Shown here piece by piece: positions 53,982 through 64,000 of a stretch of 64,000 nucleotides of DNA. The stretch covers positions 823,467 through 887,466 of the forward strand of contig NC_030996.1 of the NCBI RefSeq assembly GCF_000149955.1, given 5' to 3'. This DNA comes from Fusarium oxysporum f. sp. lycopersici 4287. Taxonomy: Eukaryota; Ascomycota; Sordariomycetes; Hypocreales; Nectriaceae. How positions within the stretch are numbered: position 1 is the stretch's first letter; every line of letters starts with the position of its first letter. Below the pieces are notes generated by a model. The model ran no database searches and was not told where the DNA came from. It was given only the letters and a program-made list of their open reading frames with translations. Position numbers and translations under genes: made by a program.

Positions 53982-55125
53982 ATGACTACCAAGGCTATCG
54001 TATTCGTCGAGAAGGGCAAGGCCACTATCCAGGAGGTCCCGAAGCCCAAGCTCCGAGACGATTATATCCTCGTCAAGGTCAATGCCGTTGGCTTGAACCC
54101 TACCGACTGGAAGCATATCGACTTTGGACTCACTCAACCTGGTTCTAGAATCGGATGTGACTACGCTGGTATCGTCGAGGAAGTTGGCCCCAAGGTCACC
54201 AAGTCTTTCAAGAAGGGCGACCGGATCAGCGGTGTAGTCCATGGAGCGTCAGTATTTGGGTATCGTTAGGTTAATTTCATCTAAGCATATTTAGTGATGC
54301 AACTCAGTTCGAGAACGGAGGCTTTGCCGAGTACATTGTGGCAAAGGGAGATGTACAGATCAAGACGCCCGATAATGTTACTGACGAAGAGGCTGCTACT
54401 CTCGGTATCTCTATTGCCACGGTAGTAAGTTTGACCTGACGAGTACAAAGCATAAATGCTGATCACCGACACAGGGCCAAGGCCTTTACAAGACCCTGGG
54501 ACTGCCTCTACCCACAGAGGGCAAGAAGAGCGATGAGTTTATCCTCATTCACGGCGGTAGCACTGCAACTGGCATTTACGGTATCCAGTTCGCCAAACTT
54601 TCGGGGCTGAGGGGTATCGCGACTGCTTCTCCTCACAACTTCGACTATCTCAAGTCCCTCGGAGCCGAGGCAGTCTTTGATTACAAGTCGCCCAACGTTG
54701 CTGAGGAAATTCGCAAGTACACCAACAACACCCTCAAGCTCGCCTGGGACTGCACCGCGCAAGACGTCGCCATCAGCGCTGGAGCTATCAGCACCGAGGG
54801 CGGCAAGTACGCTACTCTTCTGCCAGTCGACAAGCAACAATTGCTCGACGTGAACCCCAAGGTCGATGGACCTTATGTCACGCTTATGTATTCCATCTTT
54901 GGCGAGCGATTCTTCAAGGGACAGGAGACTCCTGCTCAGCCTGAAGAGTTTGAGTTTGCGAAGAAGTTCTGGGAGATCAGCCGACAGCTGCTTGAGGAGG
55001 GTAAGGTGAAGGCTCCTCAGACGTTTGTCAACCGCGGCGGTAGTGGCTTTGAAGGTATTCTGAAAGGCTTGGATGAATTGAGAGCGAACAAGGTTTCTGG
55101 AGGAAAGCTGGTGTATACTCTGTGA
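53982..55125 (+). CDS. MDR-superfamily zinc-independent alcohol dehydrogenase / enoyl reductase-like
   Basis: Three exons (53982-54247, 54295-54424, 54475-55125) join to 348 residues, the usual MDR length. The N-terminal GroES-like domain shows VNAVGLNPTDWKHID, GCDYAGIVEEVGP and FKKGDRISG. The cofactor domain contains IHGGSTATGIYGIQFAKLSG and the following ATASPHNFDYLKSLGAE, typical of NADP(H)-dependent members. Structural and catalytic zinc Cys residues are lacking, so it belongs with the quinone reductase or trans-enoyl reductase branch. Some fungal relatives act in trans with polyketide synthases, but no PKS is in this window. A general detoxifying reductase is equally likely. Confidence 0.88.
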
Positions 55126-55389
55126 GATATGTATTATATTATGAAAGAGCTAGACAGATAGATTAGACATCGTATGCGCCTCGCATGAACTAGAGTTTTA
55201 GATGTTCTTCTCTGCATATTGTGGCTGTGAAGTTAAACTTTATTCTCCTAATTATTTTCAAAATATTGCATAAGTAAAAAAATGTTGAAAAAATCATCTA
55301 AAGCTCTATTATTAATAAGGGCTGAGTAAAAAGAAAAAAGAATTGATATGTTAATTGTAATTTGCTTAAAATAGCAAAAGATGAAGAAA

Positions 55390-55461
55390 TGCCTCCACAC
55401 CGGATTGAACGATGGACCTTTGCATTACAAGTGCAACGCTCTACCACTGAGCTATAGAGGC
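55390..55461 (-). tRNA. tRNA-Thr (anticodon TGT)
   Basis: This is an intron-less 72-nt cloverleaf on the minus strand. The acceptor GCCTCTA pairs with TGGAGGC. The D arm reads TAGCTCAGTGGTAGAGC. The anticodon stem TTGCA/TGCAA encloses CTTGTAA, so the anticodon is TGT. The T-loop is TTCAATC with a discriminator A. A TTTT run about 12-15 nt downstream would end Pol III transcription. Confidence 0.95.
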
Positions 55462-56425
55462 GGATCTATTGGATGATATGAGAGATATACTTAGGCTTTA
55501 TCTACACTTCATACTGCAAGCTGGCTGCATTAGTGCCTGTCATCAAATCTTGTTGCAGGAATTGGTCGTGTGCCCAAATCTTTCATCACCAACAATCACA
55601 TGCATGATGCACTGACCCTTGTAATATTTGATCAGCAATATTAATTGATCCCCGCTTAGTCAATGTCAATCATGCTCTCCAGAGATATTGACTTTCTTGA
55701 TCAAGATTGGCTTGCCACCAACTCCACGACGGTACTCCTCTTCCCCAGCCATTCTGTGACCCTCCCCCAGGTGAAATCTCCTGCAAAATTGGGTCTCATC
55801 AACTGCTACTGAGCGGTACTTGACAGGTGATAGAGCATATTCGTATTCACCTGACATATCAGTGCTAGTGGACGCTCTGACAGGGCCATCGGCAATTTTG
55901 AGCCGAGCAGAGGACGCATTTGGCGCCACCAACGACCAAACTCGGCAATAAATCGACAAGAAAGGATTCATGTGCATCATCAAAGTCAATTGGTTCAACG
56001 CGCCGAGTGCCGTCCGTTTCGGTTACCTCCGGTCACTCTCTCCTATGATGTTCGACTCTTGTGTCTCGTGTACGTAATGATTCGTTGGTGCAACATTACC
56101 AGCTTCTCAAAACAACTTGGGTCAATCACTCGGTGCCCAGTTTTTGTTCCACAGACGCCAGACCTTATCTCCTTGACAAGAAGCCATTGCTCCACCACGA
56201 ATGCCCCCCGTTTTCTCTTAAATTCTAGAAATCCTGTGACACCGAGCCAATTCTTTTGTTTTGTTTGTTCCTTACCCGAGGCATCACCAATCTTTGGCGT
56301 TTTAGTCAATCTGAACGTGACCGTGGCTTTGGCTCCCTCTTTTATAACAGTGACTAGGCGTGCACTCTTCCCCACGACAAACAAAACCTTATCACCTGTG
56401 ATCAACACACCCTTGCGCATCCACG
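55462..56425. other. intergenic region upstream of transporter gene
   Basis: This region holds the promoter of the transporter. Minus-strand frames of 110 and 125 codons (55666-55998, 56043-56420) have no domain and are not called. Confidence 0.5.
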
Positions 56426-58111
56426 ATGCTGGGGTTCGGGAAGAAACACGAGGGCGATGCCTCTGATGAAGCCCCCCATGATGAAGTACACACGCCTCAA
56501 GACGACATTCCTCAGAGGCCTTGGATTGAGACTGCCCTCCCAGTGTTTGCTTGCGGTGCCGGTCTTTTCTCAGATGGCTACATCAACAACGTGAGAACTT
56601 CTGTGAATATGCTTTGCTTCATTTCTAACGTGAGTAGGTCATTGGTTCTGTCAACACCACCTTGAAACGACAATATGGGGATGTCTATGCCAACTCTAAT
56701 GCCTTCAAATACGTCTCTGACATCGCCTTCGCTGGAACAGTTGTTGGCCAGCTCGTCTTTGGTTTCCTTGCTGATCATTGGTCGCGAACCAATACGCTCA
56801 TGGTATCAACCGTCATTCTCATCATTTTCACTGCGCTGGCAGCTGGATCTTACTGGCATGGACAAGCAGTCGGAATGTTCAACATGCTGACTGCTTGGCG
56901 ATTCTTTGTCGGTATCGGTATCGGAGGTGAGATATATCGAATTCTTCATTGAATGAATTTGGTGCTAATGCCTCCTAGGTGAATATCCAGCTGGTAGCGT
57001 TGGATGCGCCGAGTCCAGCGGTCAGATGAAGAAGGGAACCCGAAACCGTTGGTTCATTCTCTTCACAAACTCAATGATCGATTTTGGCTTCGTCATTGGT
57101 GCTTTCGTCCCTTGTATGTTACATCTCAATCCTAATCCGACTATAAATAACCATCAATAGACGTTGTTGCCGCCGCATGCCATAATGGCCACTACAGCAC
57201 CATCTGGAGGACAAGTCTTGGCATTGGAGTCGTCTTCCCTCTTATCCTCTTCGTCCTTCGACTTCGACTTAAGGAGCCCGAGGAGTTCGCCAAGGAGTCG
57301 ATGAGACGCCAAACACCATACTCGCTGGTCTTGCGCTACTACTGGTTCCGACTGCTCTGCGTCAGTCTGGTTTGGTTCCTCTACAACGTAAGTTTGCAAG
57401 GCACTACCATCTACCATCTGCTAACGTGACTAGTTTTCCTCCTACGCCTTCGGTATCTACTCCTCCTCGATTCTTGCTGGAATCTATGGCGATGGCGCGA
57501 ACCTAACCACTGTCTTTGGCTGGAACACTGTCATCAACATGTTCTATCTGCCAGGTACTCTCATCGGTGCATTTGTCAGTGACTGGATCGGTCCTCGATA
57601 CACTCTCATCCTCGGTGTTACTCTCCAAGCCATCGTCGGATTCATCATGGCCGGTGTCTATGACAAGATTTCCACCCAAATCGCGGCTTTCGCCGTCGTC
57701 TTCGGAATCTTCCAAGCTCTTGGTGAACTCGGCCCCGGAAACAACATCGGTCTTCTCGCTGCAAAGACATGTGCCACTGGTGTCCGTGGCCGATATTACG
57801 GTATCGCCGCTGCCGTTGGCAAGATTGGTGCTTTCGTCGGTACCTATGTGTTTCCCTACATCCAGGCCGCTGGAGGAAACAAGACTGAGTCAGCCCAATA
57901 CCCTTTCTGGGTCTCATCCAGTCTCTGCATCCTCTCAGCTCTTATCGTGTTCTTCTGCATCCCCCACGTTGGACAAGACACCATCACCGTTGAAGATCAA
58001 AAGTTCCGCGAATACCTCCAGGCCAATGGATACGATACTGCGCAGATGGGCTTCGACTCTGTTGGTATTGAGGGCGGGGAAGTGAATGTCACAAAAACAG
58101 ACGAGAAGTGA
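56426..58111 (+). CDS. GIT1-like MFS glycerophosphodiester/phosphate transporter
   Basis: Five exons (56426-56590, 56638-56926, 56979-57113, 57161-57387, 57434-58111) join in phase to 497 residues with about 12 membrane helices. The phosphate:H+ symporter branch of the MFS is marked by GLFSDGYINN in helix 1, FLADHWSRTNTL (the loop 2-3 motif) and GIGIGGEYPAGSVGCAE in helix 4. TRNRWFILFT and FYLPGTLIGAFVSDWIGPR in the second half point to the glycerophosphoinositol permease (GIT1) group over PHO84. KEPEEFAKESMRRQTPY is the central loop. Such transporters take up glycerophosphoinositol, glycerophosphocholine or phosphate at the plasma membrane, usually induced by phosphate limitation. The exact substrate is inference. 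Confidence 0.9.
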
Positions 58112-58574
58112 AGGCGTTGAATGTTGTGACTGCATTTCGCGTGACGATGTGCGACGTTGGGACACCAAACCATGAACATAATGACCTACTTCTAGCCAAT
58201 TAGTGTTTATAATCGAAGAGCCCCAGAATGACAGCATCAGGTGTCAGACAATAAGTGACGAGTAAAGCTTTCAGTTACGATGGCAGCGGAGATTGTGTTA
58301 TGAGAACTGATTCGTGATAAATTACCAACTCTAGAGCACTTATGTGAACTGTTGATCCATAAGACTAGCTGAAAGTCTTCCCTATGCTTCCATAATTCTT
58401 CTTCAACACGCTTATCAAGATCAAGGATCTACTTTTGTAATAACTAATAATAAAAACACCGGCTCGCGACTGTACTGATTAAAAGCAATGAGATGCTTCA
58501 GCCAATTTCCACGGCATTCCTTCCAGGCTCGCAAAGCGATATCTAGTAGGATAATCACATCAATAATAAACAAA
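58112..58574. other. convergent intergenic region
   Basis: This is the 3' flank of the transporter (plus) and of the large minus-strand gene. Only shadow frames are present. Confidence 0.5.
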
Positions 58575-61500
58575 TCAACTCCGAACTCGGGCATTCTTCG
58601 TTGCCTGGGCCATCTGACTCTTTCTCTTAGCTTGCGTGACTCGCTTGGCTTGATTCGCTTCAATGGCCTGCTCATTCTTGTCCTGTTTATACTTCTCCTC
58701 CAGCATTGGACAGCTCATCTTGATGTGATTAATAAGCGCTGTTGGTTCTAGAGTCGTTTCCTTGCAAAAAGGGCATCGATACTTGTTTTCGTTGTTGAGA
58801 AAGTCGCAGGGGATAAGATCGAGTCTGTCTGTTCTAACTTGCTCCAGAAGTGCCTTACGAACGTTGGGAGAGAGTTCAGGGAGAAAGGGATCCTGAGCCG
58901 GATCACGTCTCGGACCCCGATCGAGCTCTGGCGACTGATAGGACCGTGGCGTAGAGTTTGCTATCTGCGGGCTGCCTGCGAGTGCATACTGCTGGAGTTG
59001 GGGCTGACAAGCGCTTTCGGAATGTCTTCGAAGGTGACCTTGAGGACGATTAGGTTGGGCGTACTGGTGTGCAGATGGTGCCGACGACTGGTAGCTTGTG
59101 TTCGAATAGGTTGGCAGCATGGTGGGCAAGGGGGCGTGAAAAGGCATGCTTTGAGCGTAGCTTGAGTTTGGTCTACGCGGTTCTGTGTGCCCTAGGATTG
59201 GTGACATCGTGGGCAGGGGAGGATGCATGTTGCTTGCCGTGTGCGGTCGAGAGATTTCGGCCGCAGATAGACGCGGCGATTGCATAATATGCGGCGTAGG
59301 CTGGTGATGTCCCATATAGTGTCCTGGTCGAGCCCCCACAGCGGTCTGCGGCGGCGAGATCATGTTTAGAGCTGTCTGGGCCCCAGATCGAGGACGAGAG
59401 ATGTTTGGTAATCGAATGGGTGGCAATTGATTTTCCGCTGTTGACAATTGCGGTGACAAGGTCCCAGTTGATGCATAATGACGCTGGGAAACATAGCCCT
59501 GTCCCTGCATCTCAGGGCTTCGATGGGAAAAGTGACTGAAAGATTGTTGAGGCGATGCGGGCGGCTGCACTGGAACAGCATAGGGACCGCGCGGTGATGG
59601 AACAGGACAATGATTTGGATGCCCTTCATAGGCTGAAGCACGGTGAGGGATTTCCCTAGGAACTTGTCGGGGAGAGTACATCGGCTGCAACCCAGAATGC
59701 CCCTGGAATCCGGACCGAGGTCGCTGAATTTCTGCCGCTAGTTGATGGGGAGAAGGTATAGCCTGTGATACAATGTGCTTTTGGGATGCAGAGCCGGGTC
59801 GCGATATAGACCGAGCAGCCAGACGAGGAGAAGGCACAGGCTGTGGTCCAATATGTCCCGAAGAACTAGGTCGAGACATCGACAAAGATGCCTGTTGTTG
59901 GGCCAACATTGTATTGGGGATATAGTGTTCATCTAGAGGGACATTCATGGGCGGCAAGCGGGGTGAGTTTTGGTGTACCGGGGACGTAGGTCGAGAAGCA
60001 TATCTGGTAGGTGGCTGACCTGAGAGCATTTGTGCTGGTCGCTCTGGCTGAGCTGCTGGAGTGTTCCCGGCCCCAGAAGGATGTTGGGAAAAAGCACTGG
60101 GAGCCTGATTTTGTGACGGCATGGCCTTGGGGGCTTCACGGCTCTTTACTGGTGAAGCAGAAGGTCTAGGCGATGGTCTCTCCCGAGGGAGCGGGCGGCG
60201 CGCAGCTGGGGCTTCAGGTCTGGCAGCAGACATAGCTGGCGGCATTGACGTTATCTGTGCAGGTTCTGAATGTCTTTCATGAGCTGCTGGCATCTGTGTA
60301 GGACTGGTTGTTGCTGCTTGCTGTCCAGTTGTCATGGACTGTGACCGCGCTTCATTGACTGCTTGACGGTTAAGCAAAACAATATCAACTGAGGGCTTGG
60401 ATGATGCCTTGGGCCTTGTCGCACGTGAAAGTTCGCTAGGTTGGGGACTGTTTCCCAAAGCCTGCGCAGACGTCTTGGTCTGAGCTGCATGAGGATGTCT
60501 CAAGACTTCAGAGCGAGTCTGAGCATCTTCTGGCAGTGGACTCTCTATTGGGGAGTGGCGGGGAGGTGCCAGGACCTGCGATGTCTGCGAAGTCGGCCAT
60601 GCGTTGTTTGGCTGTTCGCTGTTAGACACAGCAGAACCAGGAGACATTGCTACTTGCGCTGCGGGCCGCTCTTGCGCTGTTGGGGTACGGAACGGTGGCT
60701 CCGAAGTCGATGGTTGAGATGATGAAGATGGGGGGGATAATGTCGAGGGCCTGGCCGCTGGAGGCTGTGATGATGGCGGCGGTTGTGAAGTTGCCGTTGG
60801 CTGAGATGGTGCAGGCCGACGCGCAAGAGCCGATGATTGTGATGCTCCTGATCGCTGTGGTGTCGTCGATGCCCATGAGTTATCCAGCGGCCATGATGAG
60901 ACTGGGTGCTGTAACCCTGAAGGCGGGCGTTGCGATGTTGGTGACCGTGGTACTGATGGCTGAGAAGACGGCGGAGGCTGCGACATCATTGGCAGCTGCA
61001 AAGGCGTCGAGGCAGGCGGCGCTGTGGGTGAGAACGGTATTGTCGCTGGCGGCGACATTGCGGGTGGTCGAGATACAACAGGTGACTTTGATAGCGATGA
61101 CATACGTGACTGCGCAGCGAGCGCGTTGTGATTAGGTGTCCCTGATCGAGCCCGTCTCGAAGCAGGTTGAATTTGCGGCCGTGAATCAACTATATCGCTT
61201 GGAACGCCCTCTGACAAGGAAGAAGCTCGACCCATATCAGCGTAAGAAAGGCGTGGCTGTGGAGTTTCATCGTGGGAAGATTCCGTAGCGACAGAAGAGC
61301 GCTGAGGCTGACTAGCCTCACGTCTCTCATCACCAGAGTCATTTTCCGTCTTGGTAAGACTGGCTCTCCCAAGTGTAGGCGAGGCAGGCAAGCTTTCTTC
61401 CTGCTTCGTGTTGACAACGTCATTTGCTGCGCGAGAAAGACTAATTGTCTCATGGGCAGGTGTAGGTGTCGGTTTTTGATCGAGTTCCCTCTGTTCAGAC

Positions 61501-63895
61501 TGTGAAAACTGGAACTCCAGATCCTCGCCTGCAAGTAGGAGATCCTCTAAATCGACACTGGGTAAGCGTGCTTCTCTTGCTTCGTGAGATAAGCTTTCCT
61601 GCTCTCGTTCCGCGGTGACTTCTTCCGGTTCCTTCGGGGAGGAGACGTTTTCGGCTGGATCTTCCTGAGTATCAAGAATAATTTCCTGATCGTCCCCACC
61701 AGACTGAGAGTCATTCTGCTGCAGAGGTTTCTGAGTTGCGTCTTCTGGAGTTTCCATTACAACATCCTCACTGTCCTCGGTTGGCTGTTGAGCAGCGCTC
61801 TCGGTAGGGTTTTCCTCTGAACTCATGGCGATATCTTCGTCTTCGACTATACCGGGTTGTACGGGTGACTCGGCGACTTTCTCAGGTTCTGGTCTAGTGT
61901 CCTGTGCTTCTTCAACTTCCATTTGGGTATCCTTCTGCACTTCTCCAGGTTCCACTCTGGCGTCCTTCTGCGCTACTTCAGGCTCTGGTTGAATGTCCTG
62001 CTCTTCTTCAGATTTCAGTTCGGTGTCCTGCGCTTCCTCGGTTTCCATCTGGGCGCTCTGTGCTTCTTCAGGCACTAGTTGAGTGTCCTGCTCTTCTTCA
62101 GGTGCTCGTTCGGTGTCCTTCTGTGTTTCTTCAGTCTGCCCAGTCACGTCTGCGTCTTCGGCCTGATCAGCAGCATCCGCTTCTGGGGCTGTATTAGGTG
62201 TAACGATCTCAGCGTTCTGAGCAGGTTGGAAATCTGTCGAAGACTCTGCAACTGGTGATCGAGGCGCAAGATCCGACGTTGAGTCTACAGAAAGGCTATG
62301 TCAGAAACCTCACCTCATACGCAGTTAGTATACTTACTGTCATCAGTCGGGTCTGGAATCTCATCATTTGGACCCCACCGCTTGGGCTGCTGAACCGCCT
62401 CCCGCTGCTTGAGATATTCAAAAGCCTGGTCGCTATGCTTAATCATCAGCGCCTTGCCCTCATCCCAAGGATGAATTTCGCCGATGGGAATCCAAGCAAC
62501 ATGGCACAGATCAGGAAAATCAAGTCCCTCAAAGAACATGAACGGAAAGTGTTGCTCCGAAGCGTTTTCTCCTCCATCTTCATAACCCTCTGCCCAGGAG
62601 AATGACTTGCTGGAGCTGTCGTACTCATAACAAGGCGGTACGTTGTTAAGTAGCCCCATCGCCTCGAGCGATTCGTCTATTCCAAGGGATTCGGGATCTT
62701 GCAAAGGAATATGCAAACCACAATACCACTGTTTTGACGCGGACCAGTAGATGATGTAGACATCTCCAGGAACCAAGTCGCGAGGATGGATGGAGTCCTG
62801 AGACTTGCGCGTTGACCGACCCTTTTTCACGGCGTTGTTGGTCTTCTTGCGTGGTGTCTTTGGTGAAGGCTTATCAGTAACGCGAATGGAGTCTCGCGCT
62901 CCTCTTTCACCTTTTTGAAAGGCTTCCTTGGCGACTTTGTTGTTTTGAATGAGTTTTTCATCGTCGCAACCAATGACCTCATAACCAAAGTGCTGAATAA
63001 CAGTCTCGAATGAAGGGTTCTTAAGCTGATGCTCTTCTGACAAATGCGCCAGCCCTGCCTGTAATGAATTGTCGTCAAAGTCGATGTCGTGATCCTCACA
63101 TCGCAAGATGTAAAACTTGGCCGGGCGCACTGGATCCTCGGGGACCCGGATAATGGTGTGCTTCTTGGCGGCGCGTCTGTTTTGGTAGACGGCATTGAAA
63201 TGTATGGAATTTCTGTTACCTTGAATGCGCGGGCGCTTCTGAGCAATGCTGGAGCTGCGGCCTCGCTTCCTCTTACGCGTCTCTGACTGCGAAATGAAAT
63301 CAAGGTTAGCAAAATGAGACGATGAGGGCGCGTAAGCAAGCGATGGATGGCTAAGGTGATGGAATCGGACCTCAAAAACTCCATTGCGATCTGGGGTGAG
63401 CACCGCCCCTCCCCTCTTCATTCGCATTCGCGGCCTGCGCGGTGTGTCCGGATCAGCATCTGGCGAGTCTCCAGTGAGGCCTAGGGCTGATGTGTCGACG
63501 CCCATGTTGCCGTTGATGGGGAGGCCGAAATCTTTATAAAGGTTCAAGATGTTGTTCATGAGAGAATTTGCTTTCATCTCGTCTTTGGGGCGGTACGCCA
63601 CATGAGCATCCCTGCACGTGCGGTCCCAGTCCGTCCTAAGCGGTCTTAACTCACTCTCGATAGCTACCAACTCGTCTTGTTTTGCTTGGCGCTGGGCCTC
63701 GCTGTCCTCGTCGTCCTTGTTAATTTCTCCAAGTTGTCGATGCACCGAGTTAAATTTTGCCTCCAGTTCTTCCAGTTGACGAGGTTTGATCAGTGATGGC
63801 ATGACGGGCCAACTGGCTTTACCAGCTTCCAACTCGGCCAGGGACTGTTCAAGCCAGGCCAATCTAGCTGATTGGGCCCGAGAGCCAGCTTCCAT
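58575..63895 (-). CDS. large low-complexity nuclear-type protein with C2HC zinc finger
   Basis: Two long exons on the minus strand (63895-62338, 62284-58575) join by a 53-nt GTAAGT..TAG intron into 1755 residues, making one gene rather than two. The N-terminus is a coiled-coil region (about residues 1-95). Basic RKRKRGR patches suggest nuclear localisation. Residues about 395-500 (VPGDVYIIYWSASKQWYCGLHIPL) resemble a small beta-barrel reader-type fold, perhaps PWWP/Tudor-like, a weak guess. After the intron come an acidic repeat region and about 900 residues rich in Ser, Pro, Gln and Ala. Near the C-terminus KYRCPFCKETTLEPTALINH-x4-C forms a C2HC-type finger (CX2CX12HX4C), followed by a basic helix. 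A third, 84-nt in-frame intron is possible near 63290-63373 (CTAAC branch, TTTCGCAG acceptor, but weak GTCCGA donor). A chromatin or transcription co-regulator role is inference; I do not know the family. Confidence 0.8.
59240..59960 (-). repeat. degenerate ~27-residue repeats in the large protein
   Basis: Within the large minus-strand gene, units of the form SPRxxAxEISRPxS, spaced about 27 residues apart with a following HxxxQPxPSP segment, recur roughly five or six times. The copies are well diverged, so this is an old internal repeat array and not a recent DNA expansion. Confidence 0.6.
61880..62125 (-). repeat. acidic 10-11-residue tandem repeats in the large protein
   Basis: About eight copies of a QDTxxxPEEA-like unit (for example QDTQLVPEEA, QDTELKSEEE, QKDTQMEVEEA) follow each other directly. 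Copy number could vary between strains. Confidence 0.75.
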
Positions 63896-64000
63896 GGCTG
63901 GTAGGTAGTGCGCTAAAAAGGAGAACTCTAAAAGAAAAAGTGGGTAAAAAGAACCAAGACACGCCAGAAAATAATGAAAAAAAAAAAAAAAAAAGCCAAT
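63896..64000. other. 5' flank of the large gene with poly(A) tract
   Basis: A run of 18 A (63977-63994) on the plus strand is a T18 tract about 80 bp upstream of the large minus-strand gene. Such dA:dT tracts are common nucleosome-excluding promoter elements in fungi. Confidence 0.6.

Noticed and set aside
55666..55998. 110-codon minus-strand frame
   Set aside because: No recognised domain and adjacent to non-coding DNA; starts and ends fit chance.
56043..56420. 125-codon minus-strand frame before the transporter
   Set aside because: Lies in the transporter promoter with no domain; probably a chance frame.
62285..62337. Two separate genes at 58.6-62.3 and 62.3-63.9 kb
   Set aside because: A GTAAGT..TAG intron joins them in phase; the downstream frame has no convincing start of its own.
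1..64000. CRISPR arrays, rRNA genes, LTR retrotransposons, PKS/NRPS backbone genes
   Set aside because: Looked for and not seen; the sequence is eukaryotic and the only complete mobile element found is the MULE.

Overview
The window is a gene-dense stretch of a filamentous ascomycete genome, most likely Fusarium or a close hypocrealean relative. The evidence is short introns (about 45-90 nt) with GT..AG ends and CTAAC/CTGAC-like branch points, intron-free AA9, GNAT and SDR genes, Zn2Cys6 regulators, fungal rhodopsin-like and TNT-NADase families, and a Mutator-like transposon that closely resembles Fusarium Hop. Genes alternate strands with independent promoters and there are no operons. The genus is an inference. 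Exon boundaries were derived by hand from splice signals and reading phase.

Layout. 1-3 kb: tRNA-Arg(ACG) and a two-helix membrane protein. 3.2-8.8 kb: a six-exon NLR/STAND-like gene joining an alpha/beta-hydrolase, a P-loop NTPase region and ankyrin repeats, with acidic inserts. 10-18 kb: an SRR1-like gene, a PLOD-like type II membrane glycosyltransferase, an aquaporin and an uncharacterised CxxC protein. 19-32 kb: a GNAT acetyltransferase, three Zn2Cys6 transcription factors in a row, a CYP61/ERG5-type P450, a 138-bp assembly gap and a secreted carboxylesterase. A perfect CGGAG..CTCCG palindrome lies between the third regulator and the P450. 34-42 kb: a rhodopsin-like membrane protein, an AA9 polysaccharide monooxygenase, long gene-poor spacers and a fragmentary gene. 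42-46.5 kb: a secreted TNT-type NADase and a complete Hop-like element with 98-bp inverted repeats and a 9-bp target duplication. 46.7-58 kb: an SDR, a bZIP/DUF3425 regulator, tRNA-Leu(AAG) with an intron, an M14 carboxypeptidase, an alpha/beta-hydrolase, an MDR reductase, tRNA-Thr(TGT) and a GIT1-like transporter. 58.6-63.9 kb: one very large low-complexity protein with a C-terminal zinc finger.

The genes suggest three themes. One is environmental and plant-polymer interaction (AA9, esterase, carboxypeptidase, glycerophosphodiester uptake, rhodopsin-like receptor). Another is defence or conflict (NLR-like protein, secreted NADase). The third is a local regulator cluster beside a sterol-desaturase-type P450. 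No complete secondary-metabolite backbone gene (PKS, NRPS, terpene cyclase) is visible. The items most worth following are the NLR-like protein, the regulator/P450 block with its palindrome, the NADase and the intact transposon.
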